Below are positions 1 to 12,078 of a DNA stretch of 64,000 nucleotides, piece after piece. Positions within the stretch are counted from its first letter, which is position 1. Each line of letters opens with the position of its first letter. Under the pieces are notes generated by a model. The model ran no database searches, was not told the origin of the DNA, and was given only the letters and a program-made list of their open reading frames with translations. The stretch lies in assembly GCA_027382625.1 (NCBI GenBank), contig JAJKFJ010022837.1, forward strand, positions 62,001 through 126,000. Direction: 5' to 3'. The stretch is from Tetmemena sp. SeJ-2015 (Eukaryota; Ciliophora; Spirotrichea; Sporadotrichida; Oxytrichidae). Made by a program: the position numbers and the translations under genes.

Positions 1-195
1 ATTAAGAGCAAGAGGTCTAGCCAAATACAATAAACTTTGAATGGTGAGTATTATCATATTTAAATATCTTTTGTGTATCAATGAACTATCTATAGGATTG
101 AGGAAACTATTAAATCGATTCCTTCTTATGGTGAATAAATAATTTAAGAGAGATAAGAAAATCTAAAATAGATTGCGCTTTAAGGTTCTCATGGG

Positions 196-1139
196 TCAAA
201 GTGGCTGACCTTTGGGAGCAAGGGCTAAGTCTATCCATTCTTATCGTTGTTATATGTAAGGAAATCTCCAGTCTCCTCTTGCTAATACTATCCGCTCGCG
301 TATTTTCTCTAGTTTTGTAGCTTCTATCTTTTTCTTTTCTCTTACTTAGCCACCTTTCTTTAATGCTTGTGGCGCATACTCTTTTTAATAGCCTTACAAA
401 CCAAGTACATTCACAATGAATACTAATCATAAGTTGTGATTTTAGCATTTTAAGTTTGATTGTGAGGCCTAGAATGAAGCCAGCAGCTACATAGAATACA
501 AGGAAGAAGAGGATATCAGATGCATGCTGTTCCTGAATCTTAAAATTGGTGGACTCAACTTCTCTGTACTATCCTTGTAGCATTAATCTCTCAAGTGTGC
601 TCTCGCAGTGAGTGAAACATTAGCTATTTCCCAGAGCCTTTTGATCCACACAGTGGTAAATGCACATGTAATTAATCTCACCCTATTCCAAATCAGAATT
701 GAAAAATAATTGTCAGCTTAAAATCATTTAGAGGTCTTTATTTAGTCTGATTCTCATCAGTATAGATGTATTTTCCTGTTGCTGGGTTTGTAATTTTTTA
801 CCCAACTAAGGTAGTCTAGTGATCTGAATAGCACCTGCATATTTAAAGACAGCTGTCGACCTCCTCAAGAGTGAGTTGGCGAGTTGAGGAACATTGAAAA
901 GCGCAATTTATATTGCAGCTGCTCTCAAGATCCACCAGCAAAGGGCTGTACTCGCTGTAAGAGTAATCTATAATAAATTTAGAAAATTATAACCATTAAG
1001 ATATCTAGAATTAATCAAACTTGATTAATTAGCGCAGCTTTCTTAAGTATGAAAGCTATGTATATATTCTGAACTTACATCTTTAAGCGTTTGCTGAAAG
1101 AAAATAGCCCAAAAGTAAAAATAAGGCCTTTTAGTTCAT
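196..1139 (-). CDS. Secreted/single-pass membrane protein, Cys-containing ectodomain
   Basis: I do not recognise the family. ATG at 1139 opens a signal peptide (MNQKALFLLLGYFLSANA). A canonical intron (GTAAGT to TTATAG, about 968-1078) follows, then an ectodomain with CNINC, CLQICRC and later CIYHC and CFTHC pairs, then one membrane helix (ILFFLVFYVAAGFILGL) and a basic cytosolic tail of about 70 residues ending at TGA 196-198. Several TAA/TAG codons are read as Gln. Two IESs (pointers TAAT at 673/707 and AAG at 403/431) must be removed to keep frame. The topology suggests a type I membrane protein. The function is unknown; the coding call is fairly secure, the role is not. Confidence 0.7.
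403..430. other. IES, pointer AAG
   Basis: AAG occurs at 403-405 and 431-433. Removing 28 bp restores the minus-strand frame from ...KSQL into GLQGYQKEYAPQ. A 3 bp pointer is weak alone; frame restoration supports it. Confidence 0.6.
673..706. other. IES, pointer TAAT
   Basis: TAAT at 673-676 and 707-710. Removing 34 bp, which contains an in-frame TGA on the minus strand, joins DFKLTI to NYMCIYHC in frame. Confidence 0.6.
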
Positions 1140-1336
1140 TATAAAATCTTATTTTAAGTCTATATTCAAAAATTTATTATTTTTATAAGTGGCTTAGAAG
1201 AAAATAAGAACTTAACTATTTGATATTAAATTTGATATAATCGGGTGCTAAATCCAAGGTATTTCCATTTACAGGTATTTGAGATAGTAGTGGTAGTTAT
1301 TTCCAAATAAAATTTTGGCTTGCTAAATAATTTAAC

Positions 1337-3422
1337 TCAAGTCTTCTAGAGACTTTCATCTTTTATTTTATAGCTACATTTTATAATTCGGATGGTGCTT
1401 GATGATTCATAGCACCTTCTAAAGGAAATTCTTAACTGATTCTTAATAAATAATAAGGATGGAAAGATATAACTTTTAGTTAATTCTGGAGTGAGCCTGA
1501 TGACTATTCTTTTAGCTAGGAGAATCAAGAGAAGAATGATGATAGTCCAAAATGTTTGCATAAGTTCTGGCTTATGCAGTCTCCAAAAAGTGGAGGCATA
1601 TTTCAAGAGGCATCTGAGGGTTAATTCGAACTAAGGGTATTGACTTGGCGGCTTTTGAGATTCCTTATCCTCATCATGAGGATCTCTGTGGGTATAGAAA
1701 GATATCATGTTGCTCTATGAGTCAGACGAGGATTAATTTAAATTCTGTTGTGACTACTCTAAGGCTCTGTTGTAAAATGTAGATTGGCAGCGAAGTGGAT
1801 CAGAATTATCAATTGTGATTCTTGAAGGAGAAGATGGGTGTTAGAGGCTCACATTTTAGTGTCTCAAAGCTAAAATTGCACCGTTTCTCTCAGCCGATTG
1901 GTGGTGACTTCCCCCACTAGAGTTTGTAGTTGAGTTCAAGCTGATAAGACGATGACCCTGCTTCAATGATCCATTTTTATGAGTATTGTTGCCTGATTAA
2001 ATTAAGTCTTGTTGAGATTAATGCTAGTGGCTGGTGTTCAAAGCTTGAGGTCGGATAGCTTAAATCTCAGAGTTTAATTTCACCTCATTCATAGAGTGTG
2101 CATTGCTAAGCTTTATTTCCTCTTCCTAAGCTTATTTTTGAAATTTCTCAAATGCTTTAATCACATCAGGGTAAGCACATTCTATCTCCTTGATAGATTT
2201 GACAACTATCTAGTTACTTTTATCTAGAGAAAAAGAAGTCTTGAAGTCTATGTAGGCCTTCAAGTAATCTTACTATTGTTGATAGGCCTTTCCTCTTAGA
2301 TAAAGAGCATTTAGATTACCCGGCTCAACTGAAATCAGCTCGCTCATCAGCTAGATCGCACTCTCAAATTGGTTAATCTTCACATAGCAGCTGGCGCTGA
2401 AGAGATAGCAATCTTTGATTATATCATAAGCTTCCTGTGATTGAAGCCTGATATCAGAACTCAGGGCATCTACTTTGAAAGTATTCACCGCTTTTTATAG
2501 GAGTGTCAGAGCGTCAAAGTAGTCGCCATTCTTGTAATTCTTCTGAGCTTCCTTCTTTACTTTTTTGGCTTAGTCAATCCTCCTCTAGTTGATCTATTGA
2601 ATATCCTGACTAAACAATCGCGCCCTTAGTGAAGGCTGCTGATACTGTTAAAGGCTTTAATTTTGCGTTCCTGATTTTGAATTAGACTCGGTATTTAATG
2701 TTTATCCACTTTAAGAAGCAGGGTTGACCTATTATTAAAGACTTGCGATGAGGTTTTATTTCAAAGCTTGTGAAGAAGTAAGTTACTGTACTTAATTATT
2801 GACTTAAGAATCACGCCTTACAGCAGTGGATCGCTTCTACCGTAAACTAAGAGGTCCCTCACTTATTGGATTACGCTTTTAGTCTGTCTGGATGATATAT
2901 TTGTTTCATAAAAGAGGTGTACGAATAATTGATAGGTGCTTAGTCGGCATTTAACTCTAAAGTATTTTTTCTAGCAACGTCATCACTCATTTTAGTTGTC
3001 GCAAACTGTGATTTCTGTGGAGCAGCTCTAGAGTTAGCAGCTTTGGTTTTGTGGCCACTGTTTTCAGCGATGCCCTCTGTTTACTGTGGAGACTCAGTTT
3101 CAGAGAGAGTGAAAGAGTTTTTCCCTCCTGAAGAGTTGTAATCTTCAGCTCTCCCACCGTCGCCTTATTTCGACACGGCAGGCCCGCCTTCAGAGGTAAG
3201 AGAAATAAAACCAGAATTTCCTCGTCCGAAACGTGATCTCTGGTTATTAACACCCTAGCTCACTGGGTTTCTCTAAGAAAAGCGAAGCTGAAGATTCGAA
3301 CTAGCTTCGAATTCTGAAGACTTGGCCGGCAAATTACTTTGAAACTGTGGGAGATCATCCCCACTTAGCTGCTGAATATTGCTCAGCTCGTAAGCTTGAT
3401 CTTCTTGTTCTCCTGATTGCAT
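1337..3422 (-). CDS. TPR-repeat protein with C-terminal membrane anchor
   Basis: ATG at 3422 (MQSGEQEDQ), TGA at 1337-1339. Domains in order: a Ser/Gln-rich N-terminal region of about 150 residues, tetratricopeptide repeats (about 2100-2600; motifs NYKNGDYFDALTLL, ALYLRGKAYQQQQDYLKAY), a long Ser/His/Gln-rich linker, and a C-terminal hydrophobic helix (FWTIIILLLILLAKR) followed by a basic tail. TPRs scaffold protein contacts; the terminal helix suggests a tail-anchored membrane protein. One IES (pointer TTATTG on plus) interrupts it. The HPD tripeptide in the N-terminal region is not within a recognisable J domain. The next gene starts about 200 bp downstream on the same strand. The partner is unknown. 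Confidence 0.8.
2796..2862. other. IES, pointer TTATTG
   Basis: TTATTG at 2796-2801 and 2863-2868 (CAATAA on the coding strand). Removing 67 bp joins ...DRLKAQSNN to QVQQLTSSQ in frame and deletes an in-frame TGA. Confidence 0.75.
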
Positions 3423-3871
3423 TTAAAAGAGTTTTATGAATCTTTTTTAAAGCTATATGAAGATTTTTATTTGAAAGAGTGCTGGTTTGTAGAAAGAATA
3501 TTATTGAATCGCTTAATTATATATGGAATATATAATAATTACTTGTTCAAGAAGGATAAGTGAAGAATCAACTCTCGACTTATCACTGTAAAGCAGTGAC
3601 GTCGACAAAAACAGATGCTCAAGAATCTACTTTTCGATATACCACCCTATAAGTGCGAACATCACATTCACATTAAAAACTTAAATTCAAGTTAATTTAA
3701 TTTTCTCTACCCTTTTTGCTTGAGTGCATAAATCAAATTTTGAGAGTTATATTTTAATAAAGCTTTCTTTTCCTATCTTAAAAATAAATTCCTTGCCTAA
3801 ATAACTTTAGCCAGAAATAAAATTCAAAGGTTTAGATTATGTTTCTTTATATAAAAAAAGCTAAAATATTG

Positions 3872-6800
3872 TCAAATATCTACTTATTGCTTTGAAGCAT
3901 TAGATTCATCATCAGAGCTGTGACTCGATATTTCTCCTTCATCTTCGTCACCATTTTATTGGTGATAGATTTAATTTTAAGAATTTGATTGATTATGTTG
4001 AGTCTTTCTATCATACTCACTCACATTTTACATTCTTTTCTGTTGTGGTGATCTCTAATTAGACTATGCATTTGATCTCTCATCGAAAGTCTTTGGAGGA
4101 GATTTCATCTTCTTCTATGCTGGTGAGGATTTACTGTTAGTATAATAATTGCCCTTGGCTTACTAGCTATAGACAGAGTGCTGCTCTTCATCTTAGAATG
4201 TACTACTTTGAAGGATATTATCGTAATCAAACTGATTCGTTTAGTTCTTAATAATCTAGGATTGAGCCATCGAAGAGTTACTATCATAAATTACAATTTA
4301 AAGGTTTATTTGCAAATATATCAAGATCATCTTACTCTTATTTCTCGTCAATCATTCCGAGTGATTACTCCAAATCGCGAGTATTAATCCCCTTCAAACT
4401 ACTGAGATTGTTAATCTACTGCTAAAAAGACTTAGAGTCAAATGAATCTTCATCTCCTAAGGATGAATGCCCCTCTCTTATCGTTGAAGGCAACCCTCCT
4501 CCAAAAGTTCCCATATTCCCTCCATATAAATTGCTATCTCTCTCAGTAGGAGCAGTCTAAAAGTTTTGCTAAGCTTAATTTTGATGATTGTGATTTCCAT
4601 TTCCTTTCTTAATTTAAGATATCTGCAGTCTATCTTTCTTAATTTGATCAGAGATTATATTGGCGAGAGCCTCCTCCGATTTCTAGTTAAGTCCATAAAT
4701 CTTAGCAAAATTCTTGGCAACTTAAATCAAGGTATAATATTTTAAAACAGTTCTAGGTGAATCATGCCTTTTGACCTTTAGTTTCACTTTCTAGCCTTAT
4801 TTAACCAGAATTTCCATGTAGAGTAGCACATTTTCTTCTTTTTCATCTCTCTCCTTTGTCTACTTTTTATTTTCAATCTTTTGCTGGTAACTCAAATTGA
4901 ATGGTTGTAGTTTCGTTGGTGTGGGACTCCTGTTCTCCCCGTTAATGTCTCTCTTTAGCTTACCCAAACTATATAAACATTAAGTAAATAGACAATTCAT
5001 ACTTTTCTAATAGCTACTTCTATCTTTCTTTCTCTTTCTGAGCCATTCTCACGCGATTGACAGAGTCTTCATATCCCTGGGGCGTAGGACTTTTACTGTG
5101 ATCACCAGGGCCTTTTGAAATTGTTGACTTAGCTTTAGATATGGCTGACGTATTTAAACTTTAAGTAAATTCATAAACAACTACAATAACTCTATTTGAG
5201 GAGGTATCATTTACTGGACTTTTACTCTTACCCACTATATTTGGCTTGAATGTGCATTCCTGGAGCTATCTCTACTCTCTCTCCTCTCGCCTCTACTTCG
5301 CAATATCTTCTTTCATTTTTCTCTTTTCCTTGTCAATCAAAATAAGCAAATATATGTATTGCTAATCTAATAGAGTGCTTCAAATTTATTTCCAGAAGTT
5401 TGCTATGGAGTAGCGGGTGGCTTCCCGAAAGGAACTCTCTTCTGATTCGTAGGGGTCACTGCTTCGGAAACCCCAGCGGGAGATTTAGATTATCCAGATA
5501 TCTGGCTTCTATTAGCAGTAGATTTAGTCGTAAGCGGGCGATATAAATAGACTTATCACAATTAAAGCGAGGAGGATTAATTTATGGCTTAAAAGTGCAC
5601 TACTAAGAATCATTTTTGAGCTTGTCTTCAGCCATCTTCCTTAGTTTATCTTGCTTCATCTTCTCTTATAGATACCAATACTCGAACCTAAAAACTCTCT
5701 CTGGCGTCTTAGACTTCGAAGCTGATGTATCCAAGTTGTTATTAGTGGAAGTTTAATTTATGTTACCTCCTTGAGCATTATTAGAGGTATATTGAGATTA
5801 AGTGGCGAAAGATCTATACGCTTGTGCTGAATCTCTTTGGGTAGGTTGCTACTTAACCTGGTTTCTTCCTTTCTTGGGTGACCTAGAAATTGAAGACTTC
5901 TCTCCACTTTTGACCTGATGAATAAGCACAGTCTTTACACTTTCGTTTTTGGAGTGCACAGATGCCTGGGATTCATTCTTTGCTTTTGCGTTATGGTTGC
6001 TTGCTTTATGTTGATTGCCGCCATTTTGAGAGGGCTGAGATACCTCAGAAGTTTTATACTCTTGGAGGTATTTGCTAAGCATGGCGTTAAACTTATGCAG
6101 ATTGGTTTCATTCAAGTTTAGAGATTCCTCATCCATTGAATTTCCTTCTTCTCCCTCACTGTCTATCTACTCTACTTCTGAATAATAAGTGTTAACTTTA
6201 AATTTAAGAATAATTCTGGTAATCCATCCTTTTAAAGTGTTTAATTTAACTTCACTCCACCCTAGGTAATGATATTTAAAACATAAATATATAAGTAGCA
6301 TTGTTACCACTAGATTTATCTCTTGCGTGGCCGCCTATCATAGAAGCTCTGACCATGCTTTCTCTCTGCATTTTGTAATATACCTAAGTGAGGTTATTGT
6401 AGTCCATTGCTGCACTCTCAGGATTAATTTTAGGCTTAAAAGTAAACTCTTTATAGTGCTCTTTGACATACTATAGCCTTTTCTCGGAGTGAGCCAGTTT
6501 TGAGATATTATTCAAGTCGTAATAGTGGTTGTATAGAGCTTAGAATCTTTTTAAAAGTAAATTAAAATGATGTATTATAGTATCTCTTGATGATTTTCTC
6601 GTCTATTTATTCAGAGGAGAGTAATGCTTTATGCTTTCCGAAAGTCGCAGAATTGACAAGCGACTGCAGATCCATTAGAAGCTCTATTTGCTTCTTATAT
6701 AAATATCATATAATGCTTCTTATCAAATTATTCTACTGAGGGATGTAGTGATTAAGCATGATCTTGAATAGCTCATTCACAATTTCAAACTAAGCATCGC

Positions 6801-7706
6801 TTTCGTCAAGAGGAGCTAAGAAGTGATTCCAAAGATTGTTGAGAAAATCTTCCTCTTGCTTAAGTCTCTATCCCATTCTAAATGAGTCTCGCTTAATGTG
6901 TGGAGAAATTGATCGAGACAAAGATCGATTATGACGTTAGTTATTTGCGGTTTGAGTTGTGATATTCAAGTTTGAAGTGTTTGGGTTGCCTCCATACGCT
7001 TCATTGTTATTCAGAAATTAGTTCCTTCCAATTTAAAAGCTTGCATAAAACCAAAATATTAAAATATCATCGTGATGGTGCTGATGATCAACAGTATCAA
7101 GTTCTCGAAAGCATTCGATTACTCTCAAGAGTTGAATCATTTCCTTCTTACTTATTAATCGTTCTTCATCTTCTTTTTCAATCTTTTAGGGCCCTTGAGG
7201 CTTCTCAACATGAGAAAAGATTTTTAAGAGAGTTTCCAGATCTTTCTCGAATTTTTGGATCGCAAGTTGCTAAGTCTTCAAAGTTAGCTTTACTCCTGAG
7301 GCCTGCTGTTTCTGCTCCAATTAATTCTATGAAAACATTAAAGACTCGATAAAAAAGAGAAATGGACAGATACTCTACGGGTTATTTAACTTACTGCCTC
7401 TTGCATTAATTTTTATCTGGCCATACGTTTCAGATGATCTCTATAAAGAGACTGATCTACCTTATCGCCTTTCTTTCGGTAGAAATCTGGTTCCTAGAGC
7501 ATTTCTATTTCCTCCATGCTAAGTTATTGCTGGGAAGGGTGAATCGGAGATATCGTTCTTTAAGATGTCATCTAGCTTTACTGATGACTACTATTATCTG
7601 CTCCACGATTTCTTAGGTTGCCTATCTAGCTATTTCTAAACTGAGGAGATTAATGTGCAAATTGTTTCTGATTAATGTTCTGCTTATTTGGTGATCTATC
7701 TGCCAT
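3872..7706 (-). CDS. Large coiled-coil protein with repeated TFKP(K/Q/N)I motifs
   Basis: ATG at 7706 (MADRSPNKQNINQ), TGA at 3872-3874; about 1,000 residues after removal of introns and IESs. It is rich in Ser, Asn, Gln and Lys with charged helical stretches (KKEMIQLLRVIECFRELD). A motif recurs at least three times: EFTFKPKINPES near 6440, QCTFKPQINPPR near 5590 and ECTFKPNIVG near 5255. Motifs of this kind are common in ciliary and basal-body proteins of ciliates and apicomplexans (family knowledge), so a cytoskeletal role is an inference. An IES with pointer GCGA lies at 5538-5566. I cannot name an orthologue. Strand and extent are well supported by continuous coding content. Confidence 0.75.
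5538..5566. other. IES, pointer GCGA
   Basis: GCGA at 5538-5541 and 5567-5570. Removing 29 bp joins KPQINPPR to PLTTKSTANRSQ in frame on the minus strand. Confidence 0.65.
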
Positions 7707-7918
7707 TTGATGATGATGTTGATGATCTTACTCCTTTTATTTCTTATTTTTTTTTCCAGATTATAATCAAACAATTCAAGTAAATTAAATTAATTTTTCA
7801 AGCTTTGGTGTGTTTTTTCTTCTTGGTGAATTTTGTATTGGTTAATTATGCCAAAAATAAAATCTGGTTAATTCTAAGTCTAAAAATTACAAATACAGTC
7901 ATTTTTCAAAAGATAAGT

Positions 7919-9340
7919 TCACTGCTTTTAGGGACTTTTTCTTGCTTTTGTGAGGTTAAGAAGGTAAGTAGCTGCATGTTCTTTGTTCCCATCGTTAATT
8001 ACTAAAGCCTCTTCAACTTGCGCTCTACTTGCTCCTGTTGCCTCTATCAACTCTTTAATATCAGTCTCATTGAATTTTGAGCCCATCGATTTAATAAATT
8101 TTCCATTTTTAAATTGATTTCTGTCTCTCCATAAGTTACTGTTTCGCCTCCTCAAACTCATTTTTTTGAATCTCTCCCTCAGATAGGAAGGGTATGGAAA
8201 TCTCTCCATTTCTCAGATGAAGTTAGTTAGTCACAAGATCAATGCAGCACTGATGGCGCTTCAAATTGTCCAAGCCAAACAAGAAATCCACCTTGTTATC
8301 TTCAAGTACTGTGAAAGAGCAAACGAACTTCTTCCCAAGGATTTCCATATCTGCCGCGTGAACTCTGCCGTAAATCTTAGACGAGCCTACTCCGATAGCC
8401 ATACCTGCAAAACGCTTATCCATCAGTTTAAGCAAGGCCTATCTTCTCAGCAAGAGATTTAGATATGATAGTAGATTAAGCGCCACTGTCCACGAAAGCT
8501 TGAATTTATAATAGTCAAGAAAAAGTAAGAAGACACTTCAAAATTTGATGTCCGTTAACTTTGCAGTTGATATAGAGCATGGTAATTTAACCAAAGAATT
8601 CTGGGTAGTTCTCTTATGCCATCTCATAATTCTCCTCTATAAGCTTCTTTTGAATTTCCTCTTCGATTTATCTCTGTGCCTCAACATCAAACAAATCTGC
8701 ATTCTCTAGCCTATGAATTCTCTCCTTCTCTTTGCGGTCTCTCTCAATCTTTTCCTAAAGTCTTCCTTTGATGATCTAGAAAAGCTTTTCATCATCATCT
8801 GCAGCTATTGCCTCTCCTAAATCTCTGTCCTGATGCAAGATGTAATTGAGTTGAGACTCATTAGACAGGTAGAACTGCTTAGTTTCCATAGCTCTTTGTC
8901 TCACAAGGAGGTCAAACTGTAAATCATTCATTCCTCCGAGTCCTCTTCTGCGAGCACTTGTGGGAGCGACAATTGGTTGTTTAGAAATTAAGGTATCTTA
9001 AATAAATTTGCTTTGATTAATAACATAGAAAGATCCTGGAAGAAATTGTTGATAAGATTTGCATCATTTGGATTCATGTTTGCGCCACCTCTAACCTAAG
9101 CTGGCTACTGAGGCCTTTACTAAGCTTATGCTCCTCCTCCAAAGCCCATCATGTTACCTGTAGCCCCCCCATACCAAATCCGCCACCTGCTCTACCTCCC
9201 ATACCTCCTGCGAACTGCATCAAACTAGCCTGGTCTGTTAAGATCACCATATCTCCATCTTTCAACCCTGCTGCTCTAGCCTATTGATTATCATCAGTCA
9301 GAGGTCTTTGATTGAAAAGCAAGACTTGAAATTCAGAATC
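7919..9340 (-). CDS. DDI1: DDI1, ubiquitin shuttle with retroviral-like aspartic protease (5' end missing)
   Basis: DNA-damage-inducible protein 1 delivers ubiquitinated cargo to the proteasome and carries a dimeric aspartyl protease fold. Seen here, from N to C: the end of a ubiquitin-like domain (QVLLFNQRPLTDDNQ, KDGDMVIL), a Gly/Gln-rich linker, the conserved helical region (FQIIKGRLQEKIERD), the protease domain with catalytic FVDSGAQST and GLDNLKRHQCCIDL, and a C-terminal UBA-type domain (KELIEATGASRAQVEEAL). The first 40-50 residues fall in the corrupted block, so the start is not visible. Two IESs (AGAAA, AATTT) and two very short frame breaks (8430, 8203) interrupt it. TGA at 7919-7921. 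The identification is secure. Confidence 0.95.
8503..8541. other. IES, pointer AATTT
   Basis: AATTT at 8503-8507 and 8542-8546. Removing 39 bp eliminates an in-frame TGA and gives NGHQIQAFVDSGAQ, the expected lead into the DDI1 active site. Confidence 0.75.
8993..9026. other. IES, pointer AGAAA
   Basis: AGAAA at 8993-8997 and 9027-9031. Removing 34 bp joins NNFFQDLSK to QPIVAPTSARRR in the DDI1 frame. Confidence 0.75.
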
Positions 9341-9342
9341 AA

Positions 9343-10838
9343 TAAAAAACCCAAAAAAAAATTAAATTTTTTTTAAAACCCTTTTTAAATTTTAAACCTT
9401 TTTCCCTTTTTTAAAAAAAAAAATTCCTTTTTAAATTTTTTTTTTTAAAAAAAAATTTTAACCCCAATTTTAAGGGAAAAAAAACAAATTTAAAATTTTT
9501 TAAAAAATTTTTTTTTTTTTTTTCTTTTTTTAAAAATTTTTTTCCCCCCCTTTTTTAAAAAAAAAAAAAATTTGGGTTAAAACCCCTTTCCCCCCCGGCC
9601 CCCTTTTTTTTTTTGGGGGGGCCCCCCAAAAAAAATTTTTAAAAACCTTTTAAAATTAAAAATTTTTTTAAAAAAAAAAAAAACCCTTAAAAATTTTTAA
9701 AAAACCCTTTTTTTTAAAAACTTTTAATTTTGAAAGGGCCCTTTTTTTTAAAAAATTTTTAAAAAAGTGGTTTTTAAAAAAATTTTTAAAAAAAAAATTT
9801 TTTAAAAAAAAAAAATTTTTGGGGGGGGAAAAAATAAAAAAAAATTTTTGGAGGTTTAAAAAAAAAATTTAAAAATTTTTTTTTTTTTTAAAAAAAAAGG
9901 GGAAAAACTGGGAAAAGGGAAAAAAAAAATCCCCAAAACCCCCAAAAAAAAGAAAGGGAAAAACCCCGGGGAAAAAACCCTTTTTTTTTTCCAAAATTTA
10001 AAAAAATTTTTTTAAAAACCCCCCCCGGGGGCCCAAAAAGGGCCCCAAAAAAAAGGGGGGGGTTTTTTTGGAAAAGGGGTTTTAAAATTTAAAAAGGAAA
10101 CCCTTAAAGGGGAAAAAAAATTTTTAAAAAGGGTTTTTTTTAAAATTTTTTCCCCCCCCGCCTTTTAAAAAATTTTTAAAAAATTTTTTCTTTTTTGGGG
10201 GAAATTTTTTTCCCCCCGGGCCCCCCCTTTTTAAAAAAAATTTTAAAAAAAAAATTTTTCCCCCAAAAAAAAAATTTTTTTAAAAAAAAAATTTTTTTTT
10301 TTTTTTTTCCCCCTTTTTTAAAAAAAACCAAAATTTTTTAAAAAAGGGGGGCCAAAAAAAAAAACCCCTTCCCAAAAAAATTTTTTTTTTTTTTTCCCCA
10401 AAAAAATTTCCCCCGGGGGTTTAAAAAAAAAACCCCAAAAAATTTTAAAAAAAAAACCCCGGGAAAAATTTTTTTTCCCCAAAAAAAACCCCCCCCCTTT
10501 TTAAACAAATTTAAAATTTTAAAAAGGTTTTTTCCCCTTTCCCCCCCTTTTTAAAAACCCCCCCCAAAAAATTTTTTCGGTTTTTTTTTTTTTAAAAAAA
10601 AAATTTTTTCCCCCAAAAAAATTTTTTTTTTTTTAAAAAAAAAAATTTTTTTTTTAAAAAACCCCCCGGTTTTAAATTTTTTAAAAAAAAAGGGGGGTTT
10701 TTTTTTAAAAAGGGTTTTTTTTAAAAAAAATTTTTTTTTTTTTTTGGGGGAAAAAAAAAATTTTTTTTTTAAAAAAAAAAATTTTTTGGGGGAAAAAACT
10801 TTAAAAAAAAAATTTTTTTTTTAAAAAAAAAATTTTTG
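9343..10838. other. Homopolymer-corrupted block 1 (probable assembly artefact)
   Basis: About 1.5 kb made almost only of runs of A, T, C and G, 3 to more than 10 long, with sharp borders to normal sequence. It truncates DDI1 on the left and a Gln-rich gene on the right. No coding content can be read. It looks like unpolished consensus rather than biological sequence. Any 5' exons, promoters or pointers of the two flanking divergent genes are hidden here. Confidence 0.85.
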
Positions 10839-10840
10839 GA

Positions 10841-11902
10841 ATGGAATTAAATCAATTTCAAATCTCAGCACTTATTCAGTACTAGATAAGAAACCGTACT
10901 ATTATCCTATGTCAGAGAAGTGAAAAGAATCTAGCCAACTAACCTTCCTAAATTTTTGCTGAAAAAGTTACAGTAGAATACAGTAATGGATAAAATACAC
11001 CTCAGACGCTTAACAAAAGAGACATGTAACAACAATAAAATGATTACTATATGAGGAGCTATCAGTCAAATGCAACTATAAACAACTAACTTAGTAGAGC
11101 TATAAACAGATATTGATGTCCTTATATTTATAAGCTACCTTTGGGTAAACTGATTTGCAGATGTTTAAGAAACCAGAAGCTTAAGATAGACGCTCTTCAG
11201 CCTCCTCTATACTTAATGACTAAGGCAGCCCTGATATAGAAGATATTAAGTCGTTGAATAATTCTCCTCCTCATTTTTCTTAAAAATAAGCTGCTGCCAA
11301 TAACGACAAACAGCTTAATTCTAGAAACTAGGCTAATAAAGTTCAGTAGTTTTCAATTTCAGGCTAGAATGCAAAGCATTTAAAGTTATCTTATATACTA
11401 TAGCAGCAATAAAGTATTGTTCAGTTGGGGGGTCCAGTTTCAATAAACAGTAAACTCTTAAAGAGATATGAGAACGCTTTCCATACCTCCTTAGACTCTG
11501 ACCTAGGAGGATGTTAACTTTACTTTGTAGAAGCCTGAAGATGACAATGTATTTGGCAGAGTCAAAGATTCTCTCTCATACTATTTAATAATTTACTCTA
11601 AATAATTTTACTAAAGAGTTTCGTTGGCTGCTTATAATAACTAAAAGCAGGGGAGCGAAGTTAACGGGACTGTAGCATAGGGCTCAAACTATTAATTTGA
11701 GCGCAACTCTTTCGGTTCTATGGGAGGCTAAGTGAATGGAAGATAAAGTCAGAATGAGAGTTTCAAGGCTAGTCTAAAATAGAACGGCAGCACTGGAAAG
11801 TTTGCATTTGAGTCTTTTAATGCATCACAAAGGCAAAATTTAGAAAATAGTTAGGCCTCTGATGTGGTTATAAGAACTTAAAAAACTAAATAAATTGACT
11901 GA
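10841..11902 (+). CDS. Gln/Asn/Ser-rich protein, 5' end missing
   Basis: Not recognised. From the block border an open frame rich in TAA/TAG-encoded Gln reads QPSQIFAEKVTVEYSNGQ and KRDMQQQQNDYYMRSYQ. A frame break between about 11115 and 11160 leads to MFKKPEAQDRRSSASS; this ATG could instead be the true start of a second gene. A further small break near 11515 leads to KPEDDNVFGRVKDSLSYY and a Ser/Asn/Gln-rich tail ending at TGA 11900-11902. The only ordered-looking part is the segment around the last break. The next gene starts about 180 bp downstream on the same strand. Confidence 0.55.
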
Positions 11903-12078
11903 TATTGCTAAAGATATCAGATTATATATCAAACGAACCCTTCAGATTCATTAACATTCATTTTAAATAAGTTAAGGTTAAAGTTTATAGATTCTCTTTC
12001 TTTATCTGAATGCAAAATTTTCCATTACTTTTTCTATTCCAAAGTCTGAGTTGAAATTTTATAAATAATCAAACTAAA

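Noticed and set aside
515..2000. Plus-strand frame with a signal-peptide-like start and Cys-rich or acidic segments
   Set aside because: The minus strand carries two better genes here (signal-peptide membrane protein and TPR protein) with conserved motifs and clear starts; the plus frames are their antisense, open only because TGA is the sole stop.
6972..7352. Plus-strand ORF of 126 codons
   Set aside because: Lies antisense within the large TFKP-motif gene, whose minus frame is continuous here.
9925..9950. CCCCAAAACCCC-like string, as in hypotrich telomeres and TBE transposon ends
   Set aside because: It sits inside the homopolymer-corrupted block where such runs arise everywhere; no adjacent transposon genes or inverted partner.
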